A stretch of DNA of 52,424 nucleotides, taken from Chitinophagales bacterium (GTDB lineage: Bacteria; Bacteroidota; Bacteroidia; Chitinophagales; JABDMM01). Below are positions 1 through 8,878 of the stretch, one piece after another. The position numbers and the translations under genes are program-made. The stretch lies in NCBI GenBank assembly GCA_013001465.1, contig JABDMM010000021.1:1-52424 (forward strand), given 5' to 3'. Under the pieces are notes generated by a model. That model did not search any database, was not told the DNA's origin, and saw only the letters and a list, made by a program, of their open reading frames with translations. Every line of letters begins with the position of its first letter. Position 1 is the first letter of the stretch.

Positions 1-606
1 TGTGAATACTGTTATAAGCACAGCTGCAAGAAACACAGCAGCTCCGATATAAAACGAATATCTAACAGAATCGGGGATCTGCCCAGCAGGAGCTTCGTTG
101 CTGATACCGATCCAATTCGTCATCATATAAGGCAACGCTGAAGCGACCACAGCTCCAATGCCGATGAAAAAACTCTGCATTGCAAAACCCTTTGTTCTCT
201 GTTCATTTGGAAGCATATCGCCTACAAATGCCCGAAAAGGCTCCATCGAAATATTGATCGATGCATCCATGATCCATAGCATTCCGGCGGCCACCCAAAG
301 CACAGGCGAGTTAGGCATCATGATCAACGCAAGTGAAGAAAAAATTGCTCCAAGAAGGAAAAACGGACGTCTTCTACCAAAGCTGCCCCATGTGTTATCA
401 CTTAAGTAACCTATGATCGGTTGCACGATCAATCCGGTTACCGGTGCAGCCACCCACAAAATTGGGATATCATCGACACTTGCTCCCAGTGTTTCAAAGA
501 TCCTGCTCACATTCGCATTCTGTAAGCCAAATCCAAACTGAATTCCCAGAAAGCCAAAACTCATATTCCAGATCTGCCAGAAACTTAACCTTGGTTTTGT
601 GTTCAT
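1..606 (-). CDS. MFS sugar (maltose-type) transporter, N-terminal part, cut by window edge
   Basis: The minus-strand frame is open from an ATG at 604-606 to base 1, giving the first 202 residues of a longer protein. The translation starts MNTKPRLSFWQIWNMSFGF and has several hydrophobic segments. The loop WGSFGRRRPF near residues 73-83 is the GRRRP signature of the GPH/SLC45-like sugar porters of the major facilitator superfamily. A second conserved patch, DASINISMEPFRAFVGD, follows. Members of this group in Bacteroidota import maltose or related glucosides across the inner membrane. The gene lies just downstream of a GH31 glucosidase and a GH13 amylase on the same strand, which supports uptake of starch breakdown products. 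Family call is confident; the exact substrate is inferred from neighbours. Confidence 0.88.
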   Translation of the reverse strand, partial: MNTKPRLSFWQIWNMSFGFLGIQFGFGLQNANVSRIFETLGASVDDIPILWVAAPVTGLIVQPIIGYLSDNTWGSFGRRRPFFLLGAIFSSLALIMMPNSPVLWVAAGMLWIMDASINISMEPFRAFVGDMLPNEQRTKGFAMQSFFIGIGAVVASALPYMMTNWIGISNEAPAGQIPDSVRYSFYIGAAVFLAAVLITVFT

Positions 607-661
607 TGTTGTCCTTTGTAGTTAAGAAGTATACAAGTATAATATTTTACAATGAAGTTTG

Positions 662-3064
662 CTAAAACTTCAATTCCACTTCCCGTTTGAGATTTTTAAA
701 CTCGACATAAGATAGTTCCTCGATCCTGATGCTTTCATCAACATGCCGATAGAACGGATCAAAATTCGAAACAGCTTCGATAAATCTATACTCTTCTTTC
801 TGTTGCTTTAATATTTTCCCATTCAATCTTAAACTCCTGATCTTTGAAAATCCATGAAAGTATATCCTGTACTTGTCGAATTCAGATTTGAACGATCCTT
901 CTGTTCTACTAAACTGAAGCGTTCTCTTTGAGGGGTCAAGTGTTATCGTTTTTTTTGCATAATCTTTTTTCTGATATCCATAACTGCCTCCATCATCTTC
1001 ATACAGCTCAAAACTATTGCTGTTGCGACCATTATAAACATGGATGCAGAGGGTAGGATCTGGGTGCTCTGCTAACGATTGGGTTTGCGATTGCATCGGA
1101 ATAATAGCAGAAGATCTTACATAAACAGGAAAGCGATGCGATGCTAATTCGATAACATGCTCTTTGCCGCCTGAAAATTTCTTGTCATTATATAGATCAA
1201 ACCACTGTCCTTTCGGCAGATAGATCTTTCTGAATTGCTTTCCGCTTTCTGTGGGACATATCATGAGCGATGGTCCAAACATATACTGATCTTGAAATTC
1301 ATGTCGATATATCATTTCATCAAACGAATAATCAAGTACAAGCGATCTCGCGATAGGTGTTCCATCACATGAAGCTCTATAAAATATGGAATATATATAT
1401 GGCATCATTCTATACCTCAATGAAATGTAGTTTCTTGCGATTTCTTCCGTCTCTTCACCATAAGACCATGGCTCCGATCTTTTAGAGTTGATCATGGTGT
1501 GCCCTCGGAAAAAAGGTGAAAATGCTCCAAGTGCGATCCATCTTTGGTAAAGTCCGGAGGAAGCGTCGCCAAGAAAACCGCCAACATCAAATCCTGCAAA
1601 AGGGATTCCGGCAAGACCAAGATTGCTGACAATCCGCGCCCCAAGCATCATGCTTTCATCACTTGCAGTATTATCACCTGTCCATATTGCTGCATAACGT
1701 TGAACTCCTGAAAAACCAGATCTACTCAAAATAAATGGGCGCTTATTTTTTAAATGCTTTCTTGCTCCGTCATAAGTAGCACGAGCCATTTGCATGCCAT
1801 ATACATTCCTGGCTTTTTTGTGTGTAGTGGGATGCCCCTCATAGTTAAACTCAATATTATCAGGCGTATCCTGGCCCCATGACGAAGGTTCATTCATATC
1901 GTTCCAAAAGCCTTCAAGTCCGCAATCTGCTAATACTTTCAATTCCTCTTGCCACCACTCTCGGACTTCCGCTTTAGTAAAGTCAGGAAAATTGCACTTT
2001 CCAGGCCATACATTGGCGCTATAGTTACTTCCATCCGGGTATTTTACAAATACATCCTTTAGGATACCGTTCTGATATACCTCGTAGTTCTCATCGATCT
2101 TGATACCCGGATCGACAATAACAACTACTTTAAATCCCATTTTTTTCAGACGCGCGATCAGCTTTGAAGGTTCTGGAAATCGTTCTTTATCCCATGTAAA
2201 CAACATGTATTTATACATGTAATGTATATCGAAATAAATCACATCACATGGTATCTGCTTCTCGCGAAATGTGGCTGCGATTTCTTCGACCTCTTCTTGA
2301 GGATAATAACTATACCTACATTGTTGATATCCTAAGCTCCATTTAGGAGGTAAAGGCATGGTACCCGTGAGGGAAACATAGCTTTTCACTATATCTTCAA
2401 CTTTCTTGTGATGAATAAAAAAGTAATTCATGTCTCCACCATCGACAGAAAATGAAGCAAATCGATGGTTCGATGCACCGAAGTTGAATTTTGATCTATG
2501 CGAATTGTTTAAAAAGATGCCGTAGCATCGGTCGTTATGTAATCCGATAAAAAAGGGAGTACTTGCATAAAGAGGATCCGTCCAGCTTCCATACCCAAAT
2601 GCATCTGTGTTCCAGTTCACAAATGCTTCTCCTCTCCTATCTAAATTTTTAGCTTTCTCACCAAGTCCAACAAAGCGCTCTCCTTCCTGTAGTGATTTGT
2701 ATGTAGTGAGTTCGCTATTTATCCAGGAAGTACCAAAAGCTGGATCATCAGAGTTCAAGATATTATTTCGTTTATCGAAAAACGAAAATCGGATCCTGGA
2801 CTTTTTGATCCGAAGAATGATTTCTGAAGTGGACAACTGGAATTCGCCTTTACTTTCTTCGATCTTGAATTTTGTCTTGGCTGGTTTTCCATCTACAGCA
2901 TAAGAAAAACTCTCTGCTTCCTCTTGAATAGATATATGGATCTGAATGATGTTTGCAGACCAAACCCGAATTCTAACATCAGCGTTTTCTGCATGTAGGT
3001 ACAGACCATCAGGTTCTATTACATGTGAAATACATCTCCCGATAGACTGACTTAACTGGCTCAT
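662..3064 (-). CDS. Glycoside hydrolase family 31 alpha-glucosidase
   Basis: 800 residues with no signal peptide, so probably cytoplasmic. The GH31 nucleophile motif GFWNDMNEPSSW is intact, with the nucleophile Asp at residue 389. The acid/base Asp is seen in IWTGDN at residue 464. The N-terminal ~200 residues form the usual beta-sandwich and the region after about 600 the C-terminal beta domains. GH31 enzymes release glucose from the non-reducing ends of alpha-glucans. The gene sits between a sugar kinase and an MFS porter, so it most likely hydrolyses imported maltose or maltodextrin. Other GH31 activities such as alpha-xylosidase are possible in principle but fit the neighbours less well. 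Confidence 0.93.
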   Translation of the reverse strand: MSQLSQSIGRCISHVIEPDGLYLHAENADVRIRVWSANIIQIHISIQEEAESFSYAVDGKPAKTKFKIEESKGEFQLSTSEIILRIKKSRIRFSFFDKRNNILNSDDPAFGTSWINSELTTYKSLQEGERFVGLGEKAKNLDRRGEAFVNWNTDAFGYGSWTDPLYASTPFFIGLHNDRCYGIFLNNSHRSKFNFGASNHRFASFSVDGGDMNYFFIHHKKVEDIVKSYVSLTGTMPLPPKWSLGYQQCRYSYYPQEEVEEIAATFREKQIPCDVIYFDIHYMYKYMLFTWDKERFPEPSKLIARLKKMGFKVVVIVDPGIKIDENYEVYQNGILKDVFVKYPDGSNYSANVWPGKCNFPDFTKAEVREWWQEELKVLADCGLEGFWNDMNEPSSWGQDTPDNIEFNYEGHPTTHKKARNVYGMQMARATYDGARKHLKNKRPFILSRSGFSGVQRYAAIWTGDNTASDESMMLGARIVSNLGLAGIPFAGFDVGGFLGDASSGLYQRWIALGAFSPFFRGHTMINSKRSEPWSYGEETEEIARNYISLRYRMMPYIYSIFYRASCDGTPIARSLVLDYSFDEMIYRHEFQDQYMFGPSLMICPTESGKQFRKIYLPKGQWFDLYNDKKFSGGKEHVIELASHRFPVYVRSSAIIPMQSQTQSLAEHPDPTLCIHVYNGRNSNSFELYEDDGGSYGYQKKDYAKKTITLDPSKRTLQFSRTEGSFKSEFDKYRIYFHGFSKIRSLRLNGKILKQQKEEYRFIEAVSNFDPFYRHVDESIRIEELSYVEFKNLKREVELKF

Positions 3065-3116
3065 AGATTTTTCAATTTCTATGACCTAAAATACAATAAA
3101 TGTAAAATGAAAAGGC

Positions 3117-3992
3117 TTAGCTGTGAGATAACTTTGCTTGCCTGAGATGATAATCGACCAACCCTTCTACTGGTTGTTTCATGATCTTCCCTACGGTTAC
3201 AGATCGTCTTTCGGCAACTGCTCGTAAGACATCTTCAAAGAAAAAAGCAATGGAACCAACAAAGTGTACCGGAACATCTCGATAGTTCTCAAAGGAACAG
3301 ACATGATACGATAAGAAGTCCAGCATTCCATGTGACACAAGTTCTTCAACCCAGACATCATTTCGATTATCCGAAAGTAATTTTGCAAAGGAAGCCAAAT
3401 ATACATTGGCATTTGGCTTCATGTAAACGTTTTCAAAGATCGTAGCTTTTGTAAGCTTATAGGTATCATGGAGTTTGTCATGAATTCGACGCGGTAGCTT
3501 ATTGTATAGATATGCTCTGAGGACCTGTTTACCATAATAACTTCCACTTCCTTCATCACCTAAAATATAACCAAGCGCAGGAATTTTATCAATGATCATT
3601 TCTCCATCGAAATAACAACTATTTGACCCTGTTCCAAGAATGCATGCGATACAGGGTTGGTCGTCTGCAGTTGCATAAGCCGCTGCTGTAAGATCATGAT
3701 CTACTTTGATCTTCGCATTTTCAAAGACCAACCCCAAACCATCTTCTATCTTTCGGTTTAGATCTTCTGCGGAACATCCTGCACCATAGAAATAGACCTC
3801 CATGACATCTGCGGCTATTTTACTGAGCATATCATTTTCGCTTAAACCTTTTTGCACGACATCTTTATCATGGAAAAATGGATTAAAGCCCATCGTACTC
3901 GTTTCGAAAACTCTATTATAGTCGCTATCAATAGCAACCCAATCCGCTTTTGTCGAACCACTGTCCGCAACGATTATGTATCCGGATTTCAT
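3117..3992 (-). CDS. BadF/BadG/BcrA/BcrD-type ATPase, N-acetylglucosamine/sugar kinase-like
   Basis: 291 residues of the ASKHA (actin/sugar kinase) fold. The phosphate-1 motif VADSGSTKADW is at the N-terminus. A phosphate-2 motif ILGTGSNSCYF lies near residues 118-128, followed by the family-typical stretch LGYILGDEGSGSYYG. In Bacteroidota such proteins are usually annotated as N-acetylglucosamine kinases. Here the gene is 8 bases after a secreted amylase and 52 bases before a GH31 glucosidase, so phosphorylation of glucose released by GH31 is an alternative role. No other hexokinase is visible in the window. Family is clear; substrate is unresolved. Confidence 0.8.
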   Translation of the reverse strand: MKSGYIIVADSGSTKADWVAIDSDYNRVFETSTMGFNPFFHDKDVVQKGLSENDMLSKIAADVMEVYFYGAGCSAEDLNRKIEDGLGLVFENAKIKVDHDLTAAAYATADDQPCIACILGTGSNSCYFDGEMIIDKIPALGYILGDEGSGSYYGKQVLRAYLYNKLPRRIHDKLHDTYKLTKATIFENVYMKPNANVYLASFAKLLSDNRNDVWVEELVSHGMLDFLSYHVCSFENYRDVPVHFVGSIAFFFEDVLRAVAERRSVTVGKIMKQPVEGLVDYHLRQAKLSHS

Positions 3993-4000
3993 TGTAATAA

Positions 4001-6802
4001 TTATTTCTGAATAATAATTTTTTGAGAATGGAATCCTTCACCGGATTCAACCTTTAAGATATAACTTCCTTGAGCTAAATTCAATTTTGATCTGTATTCA
4101 ATTTGCTTCCATCCAGAATTTACAGTCTCCAATTTTGAATCAATTTTGTTACCAACGATATCAAAAAGCTCGATCTTAACTTCGCCAGCTGCATCTGAAT
4201 AGACATTAACATAAAACGTTCCTCTATTTGGGTTTGGAAACACACTGATCTTACCGGGAGTAGCAGAATGTAAATCCTCATATATCCCTACTGGTATGCT
4301 CGGTGTCTGAAGCCTCTTAGTAGTGTATAGGTAATATTGCCCCGGAAGGTAATCTATCTGTTGTGCTGTGCTGTTGACGGTTATAGAATCACCGCTAAAA
4401 TATTCATACCATTTACCTGTATGGGGAAATACTACATTGCTGGATTTAGAAACCACATCAAAATTTGCAGTTGATACAACATCCATATCAGGATGGAATA
4501 ACTGCACTCGCTTTATCGCACCAGTTAATTTGTATTGATAACTTGTAGGATTTAGGAAAGCTACCTCATCCAAACGAAGATTGATCATCGAAGAATATAC
4601 TTCATAGAGTCTTCTTCGATTGTCAATATTGAGATAGTTCCACTTGATCGGCTTATTACAGACCCGACATGGATCATCGATCGAGATATCGTAGCCAAGT
4701 TCTCCGAACATCCACATCAATTTAGGTCCGGGGAAAGTCATTAATATCGTAGCTAGTGCCTCAACTCTGGCCAGACCGGTATACAAGTCTTTGGTACTGT
4801 ACTGCCCTGAAGTGTTTCCAAAAGTTTTGTTTTTATACATCAGTCTCTCTTCATCATGACTTTCGGAATAAGTAACTAAATGTGGATCATTCCATGATCG
4901 CTCATCATAATCAAAACCCCATGTAAGGTCTGAAGTAGAAACATATCCCATAGTAGCTTCTGCAGATGCATGGTTTGCATTTCCCCAAAGCATCATTCCG
5001 TAATTGGCCAAATTCATCTCTTCGCTATTGTCTGCAAAGTGTTCCAGAATTATATAAAATTCAGGATCTAATGTCCACAGTGTATCGGCCATCCTTTTCC
5101 AGAGGTCTACTCTACTTTGGTCGAAGGCTCCCCAGGCACCAACATTGCCAAGTGTATTATTCTGGGTAAATCCTTTAGACAAGTCAAATCTGTAACCATC
5201 AACTTTATACTCATTGATCCAAAACTTAACAACATCATCTACAAAATCGATCGTATACTGACTTTCATGATTGAAATCATAGCCAACATTAAAATCATGC
5301 TTTGCGATTTGATTATACCATGGATTATCTGCAGAAGGGCCACTTCCGTCGAAATACATCTGAACCATTGGACTTTGCCCAAATGAATGGTTTAAGACAA
5401 CATCAACGATGACAGCAATACCTCTGCCATGACACTCATCTATGAATTGCTTTAGGTCGTTTTTCGTACCGTAATACTTATCCGGAGCGAAGTAAAATGA
5501 AGGATTATATCCCCAACTTTCATTTCCTTCGAACTCGTTGACAGGCATTAACTCTATTGCATTAACTCCCAGGTGTTCCAGATAATCAAGGGTATCAATT
5601 AATGTCTGATAATCATGTGCAGCCAGAAAGTCTCTGATGAGAAGCTCGTAAATGATCAAGTTTTGTTTATCGGGCTTTGTAAATGAAGTATTCTGCCAGA
5701 TATATTCTGTTTCATTGATCTTAAATGCAGATGCTCTTCCCGAAAGTTTGTTTGAAGGAAATTCGATAAGATCCGGATAGGTCCATGTGGGAATAAAAGG
5801 ATCGTTAAACTCATCGAGGATTTTCTCACTGTAAGGATCTGCGATCATCAATGAACCATCTACCATATATTGATAAATATACTCTGTGCTATCATCGAGG
5901 CTGCTTATTTCTACCCACCAAAAGTCCCCATTCAAGGACTGATTCATTTGTGCCTCAGCTATTGGAAGATAGTTGGCGAAACTTCCTATAACATAAACCG
6001 ATGATTTGTTAGGTGCTACTAAACCAAAAACAACAGTACTGTCGTTCCGTATATTTATTCCGGGTTCAGTTCCTGAAGGTGGATCTTGTATCACCAAGGG
6101 ATTTTTTGTTACGATAAAGGTAGAGTCCACTGCAGTATCAGAAGCAGACACAGCAGTGATCAGAAGTTCATTGATTCCCGGTTGAGTTAATAAATAAGTA
6201 TAAGATAAAGAATCATCAAAAACCTGCTTTACCAGACCACCATTTACATAAAGAGACATAGTTGAAGAGTCGGATGCAGCAGCATAAACTTCTGCTACAT
6301 CGTTCAGGTCTGAAAAATAAAAGGAGGCAGCGGTAGAAGAGGGATTGACAAAACGAGCTGCCAAACCCGAACTATACAGTGGATGAAAAATGTCCGACCC
6401 ATCAGGATTCTTACCTTCTGCGGATCCATCTTCATTTCTAAACACCATGGCCAGATTATATGCTGTGACATTTCCCGGAATATTATAATACGCATCCGGG
6501 ACCATAGTGATCTCCCATTCATCGTTTCCAATGGAAGTCATCTCTCCTACTCCATCATCCTGACCCCAGTTCCCAATGGTATAGGAACCGGTCCAAACAT
6601 ACTGATCAGGGTTGGTTCCAATTGACGAATGCATATAAACTTTGTTTACGCCTAGCATCGCACCGGAAGCTACTTCCTTTGCATCGAAGATGATCTTGAC
6701 CACTCCATCCTGCTTTGGGAAAATTGGTTCGACTCTAATAATTTGTGCATTCAGCTGAAGAGAAACTATTATCAGCAACAAGACACTGTAGAATATTTTC
6801 AT
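4001..6802 (-). CDS. Secreted GH13 alpha-amylase with T9SS sorting domain
   Basis: 933 residues. The signal peptide is MKIFYSVLLLIIVSLQLNAQ. An early-set, CBM48-like beta domain (SVYVIGSFANYLP) lies around residues 260-330. The catalytic TIM barrel covers roughly 370-780 with all GH13 regions: I, DVVLNHSF; II, GYRFDLS with nucleophile Asp540; III, ILEHFAD with acid/base Glu587; IV, SHDEE with His649-Asp650. The last ~75 residues (SVFPNPNRGTFYVNV to a basic end) are a type-A T9SS C-terminal domain, so the enzyme should be exported and attached to the cell surface or released. It hydrolyses alpha-1,4-glucan outside the cell and feeds the transporter and GH31 enzyme encoded after it. Confidence 0.94.
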   Translation of the reverse strand: MKIFYSVLLLIIVSLQLNAQIIRVEPIFPKQDGVVKIIFDAKEVASGAMLGVNKVYMHSSIGTNPDQYVWTGSYTIGNWGQDDGVGEMTSIGNDEWEITMVPDAYYNIPGNVTAYNLAMVFRNEDGSAEGKNPDGSDIFHPLYSSGLAARFVNPSSTAASFYFSDLNDVAEVYAAASDSSTMSLYVNGGLVKQVFDDSLSYTYLLTQPGINELLITAVSASDTAVDSTFIVTKNPLVIQDPPSGTEPGINIRNDSTVVFGLVAPNKSSVYVIGSFANYLPIAEAQMNQSLNGDFWWVEISSLDDSTEYIYQYMVDGSLMIADPYSEKILDEFNDPFIPTWTYPDLIEFPSNKLSGRASAFKINETEYIWQNTSFTKPDKQNLIIYELLIRDFLAAHDYQTLIDTLDYLEHLGVNAIELMPVNEFEGNESWGYNPSFYFAPDKYYGTKNDLKQFIDECHGRGIAVIVDVVLNHSFGQSPMVQMYFDGSGPSADNPWYNQIAKHDFNVGYDFNHESQYTIDFVDDVVKFWINEYKVDGYRFDLSKGFTQNNTLGNVGAWGAFDQSRVDLWKRMADTLWTLDPEFYIILEHFADNSEEMNLANYGMMLWGNANHASAEATMGYVSTSDLTWGFDYDERSWNDPHLVTYSESHDEERLMYKNKTFGNTSGQYSTKDLYTGLARVEALATILMTFPGPKLMWMFGELGYDISIDDPCRVCNKPIKWNYLNIDNRRRLYEVYSSMINLRLDEVAFLNPTSYQYKLTGAIKRVQLFHPDMDVVSTANFDVVSKSSNVVFPHTGKWYEYFSGDSITVNSTAQQIDYLPGQYYLYTTKRLQTPSIPVGIYEDLHSATPGKISVFPNPNRGTFYVNVYSDAAGEVKIELFDIVGNKIDSKLETVNSGWKQIEYRSKLNLAQGSYILKVESGEGFHSQKIIIQK

Positions 6803-6912
6803 ATTGATGTGATGTTTACTCGGTAAAGATAAGGCAGATTGTATTTAGGACAAACACCTTCCTGTCATATGCTCTAATATGATAAACAAAATGTAATTAC
6901 CGGAGAGGTGTC

Positions 6913-7734
6913 CTATTTCAATAAAGAGATCTTTTGACTCAGAACATATCCATCTACCGTAAGTAATATATTGTAGATACCGTTGCTGAGTTCACTTCCA
7001 TTTTGATCTCTTCCGTCCCAATGTATGACCTTCTTACCAGCATGGTTCTGGATATCGAAAGATCTTACCGTTCTTCCAAGCATATCTGCAACACTAGCAG
7101 AAATTTTATCATTAGTTGATTGAGTAAATTCAATAATGGTAGAATTTGACATTGGATTAGGGTAAACACTAATTCCACCGTCCAAAATATAATCTTCAAT
7201 GCCACTTGCGGTTGTATCAACACAGACAGTATCCCTGCTTCCAGAAAAAGATGCTGCCAGACTATTATTCCCGGCATCAACCACCTGTTGATTTACCGAT
7301 GCTAAATCTATAATAGAATAATATCCAAATGGATTATTTACACAGGAACTGGTAAGGAAAGCTGTACCCGGTTTGTTTCGAATTGCAAAAGTGATTCTCT
7401 GCAGATCCTCCACTGATGTAACATTAAACCACGTTAAGATATCAAAAGTGATACAATATTCATTTGGATTCCCGCTGGCAGTCATACCGGTTCCATCATC
7501 CCCGGAAAAAGTCTGGAAAGATGGTACCAATGCATTACCCATAGAATCTTCCGCTCGTGAAAAGAAGAAGAATCCTGTGGTGACACTATCCATAGAACAA
7601 CCACCAGTTGATGTGTAAGTTTTGTCGAAACAAAATGTGATCGAATCATTTGCAAAATCGCAAACTATTTGAGCATCTACTGCGGTAATGCTAGCAGATA
7701 GAAATATCACAAGGAGTAAATTTTTGAATTGCAT
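6913..7734 (-). CDS. Secreted T9SS-sorted protein of unknown function
   Basis: 273 residues from the preferred start MQFKNLLLVIFLSASITAVDAQ; the reading frame extends seven codons further up, but this Met gives a clean signal peptide. The body begins IVCDFANDSITFCFDK and holds several cysteines. It resembles the DTVTFCWD segment of the next T9SS protein upstream, so the two may share a beta-sandwich type. The last ~80 residues (ISVYPNPMSNSTIIEF, then WDGRDQNGSELSNGIY) are a T9SS C-terminal domain. The gene directly precedes the amylase with a 110-base gap. A carbohydrate-binding helper role is a guess from context only. Confidence 0.75.
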   Translation of the reverse strand: MQFKNLLLVIFLSASITAVDAQIVCDFANDSITFCFDKTYTSTGGCSMDSVTTGFFFFSRAEDSMGNALVPSFQTFSGDDGTGMTASGNPNEYCITFDILTWFNVTSVEDLQRITFAIRNKPGTAFLTSSCVNNPFGYYSIIDLASVNQQVVDAGNNSLAASFSGSRDTVCVDTTASGIEDYILDGGISVYPNPMSNSTIIEFTQSTNDKISASVADMLGRTVRSFDIQNHAGKKVIHWDGRDQNGSELSNGIYNILLTVDGYVLSQKISLLK

Positions 7735-7822
7735 TTCTAACGGTTTAATTAGCACAAATAAAAGGCAATTTTAGATCAAAATTGTCAAAAGTTGTTAAAA
7801 ACTTAATGAAGTTAACAAAATC

Positions 7823-7855
7823 AAAAAAAGCCATCCGAAATTGGATGGCTTTTTA
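7823..7855 (-). terminator. Rho-independent terminator
   Basis: An 8-bp stem AGCCATCC/GGATGGCT (7829-7836 with 7843-7850) and a 6-base loop are flanked by A7 on the left and a T-run on the right. Read on the minus strand it ends in seven T and lies 22 bases after the stop of the gene at 7877-8653. The T-run on the plus side makes it symmetrical. It separates that gene from the amylase operon. Confidence 0.85.
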
Positions 7856-7876
7856 TAAGTCTTTAAGTTAACCGGT

Positions 7877-8653
7877 TTATTTTCCCGCAACTAAGATTCT
7901 TTCTGATCTTACAGCTTCGTCAGACTTTACAACTACGAAGTATACTCCTGACTGAACCTGAGTACCGTTATCTGAGCTTCCATTCCAGTTTAAAGTATAC
8001 TGGCCTGCAGAAGCACTTTCGTTGAAAAGAGTGCTAACTTCTGAACCGATCGCGTTGTAAATTGTAACGCTGAGGTTATCTGCATATTGAGAAAGAGAAA
8101 ACTCGATCGTAGCAGATTCAGAAACAGGGTTTGGGAAAACAGAAGTTGAGGAGATTGCGTCTAACTCTGAAATACCAGTTGCTGCGCAAGTAGACTCACA
8201 TCTGTCCCAGCAGAAAGTGACAGTATCACCAGCAGCAGGAATTTCAATGATTCTGTTAATATTTCCAGAACCATCATCAAGCCCACAGCCACCTGCTGCG
8301 ATCGCATTTGTGTCTACACCTTCATTCATCCCCCAATCACCATTTACAAATTTGTATTGAAGTGTATCTCCAACGGAAACTGCGGGAAAAGTAACCGTGA
8401 TCTCCCAAATGTTGTTTCCAAGATCGACCAATGCGCTATTTGCATCAGTAGGTGTCCAGTTGACCATTGCATTGGCGCCATTCATAGCACCATGATCTGC
8501 AAAGTTACCACCAACTCTGATTCCAGTAGGATCAATAGTCGCTCCCATGGCATAATTGGTTACGTCCACTCTGAAAGTGACATCAGTCTGAGCTATTGAC
8601 GAAAAGCTCATTGCTGATAAAACAAGTGTTACAAGTAAAATTCTAAAATTCAT
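7877..8653 (-). CDS. Secreted T9SS-sorted protein with starch-binding-like beta domain
   Basis: 258 residues with signal peptide MNFRILLVTLVLSAMSFSSIAQ. The N-terminal domain (DVTFRVDVTNYAM, GIRVGGNFADHGAMNG, WEITVTFPAVSVGDTLQYKF, residues about 22-150) has the spacing of CBM20/CBM48-like or pullulanase-type early-set modules often attached to Bacteroidota amylases. The C-terminal ~85 residues (STSVFPNPVSESATIEFS, then NWNGSSDNGTQVQSGVYF) are a T9SS sorting domain. No catalytic motif is seen. It has its own terminator, so it is probably a separate unit just upstream of the amylase block. A surface glucan-binding role is inferred from fold resemblance and location. Confidence 0.78.
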   Translation of the reverse strand: MNFRILLVTLVLSAMSFSSIAQTDVTFRVDVTNYAMGATIDPTGIRVGGNFADHGAMNGANAMVNWTPTDANSALVDLGNNIWEITVTFPAVSVGDTLQYKFVNGDWGMNEGVDTNAIAAGGCGLDDGSGNINRIIEIPAAGDTVTFCWDRCESTCAATGISELDAISSTSVFPNPVSESATIEFSLSQYADNLSVTIYNAIGSEVSTLFNESASAGQYTLNWNGSSDNGTQVQSGVYFVVVKSDEAVRSERILVAGK

Positions 8654-8775
8654 AATGTTTAGTGTTTAAGTAATAAATGTTTCAAAATTAATTTTCAAAT
8701 TGATGATTAGCTCATCGACTTTCTAATTGTATGACGTTAATAACTACAAAAGCGTTTACTTTTGAAGCCAATTTG

Positions 8776-8849
8776 TGGAGCTAAGGGGATTCGAACCCCT
8801 GACCCCTTGGCTGCCAGCCAAGTGCTCTAGCCAGCTGAGCTATAGCCCC
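8776..8849 (-). tRNA. tRNA-Ala (anticodon GGC)
   Basis: All four arms fold by eye on the minus strand. The acceptor stem is GGGGCTA with TAGCTCC and includes the G3-U70 wobble pair that marks alanine tRNAs. The anticodon stem CTTGG/CCAAG encloses loop CTGGCAG with anticodon GGC. The T arm is AGGGG-TTCGAAT-CCCCT. The discriminator is A and the 3' CCA is not encoded. Length is 74 bases. Confidence 0.97.
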
Positions 8850-8878
8850 TTTCAATACTCCGCCAAATATATATAATC

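Noticed and set aside
158-409. An 83-codon open frame on the plus strand
   Set aside because: Antisense to the MFS transporter whose translation has clear family motifs.
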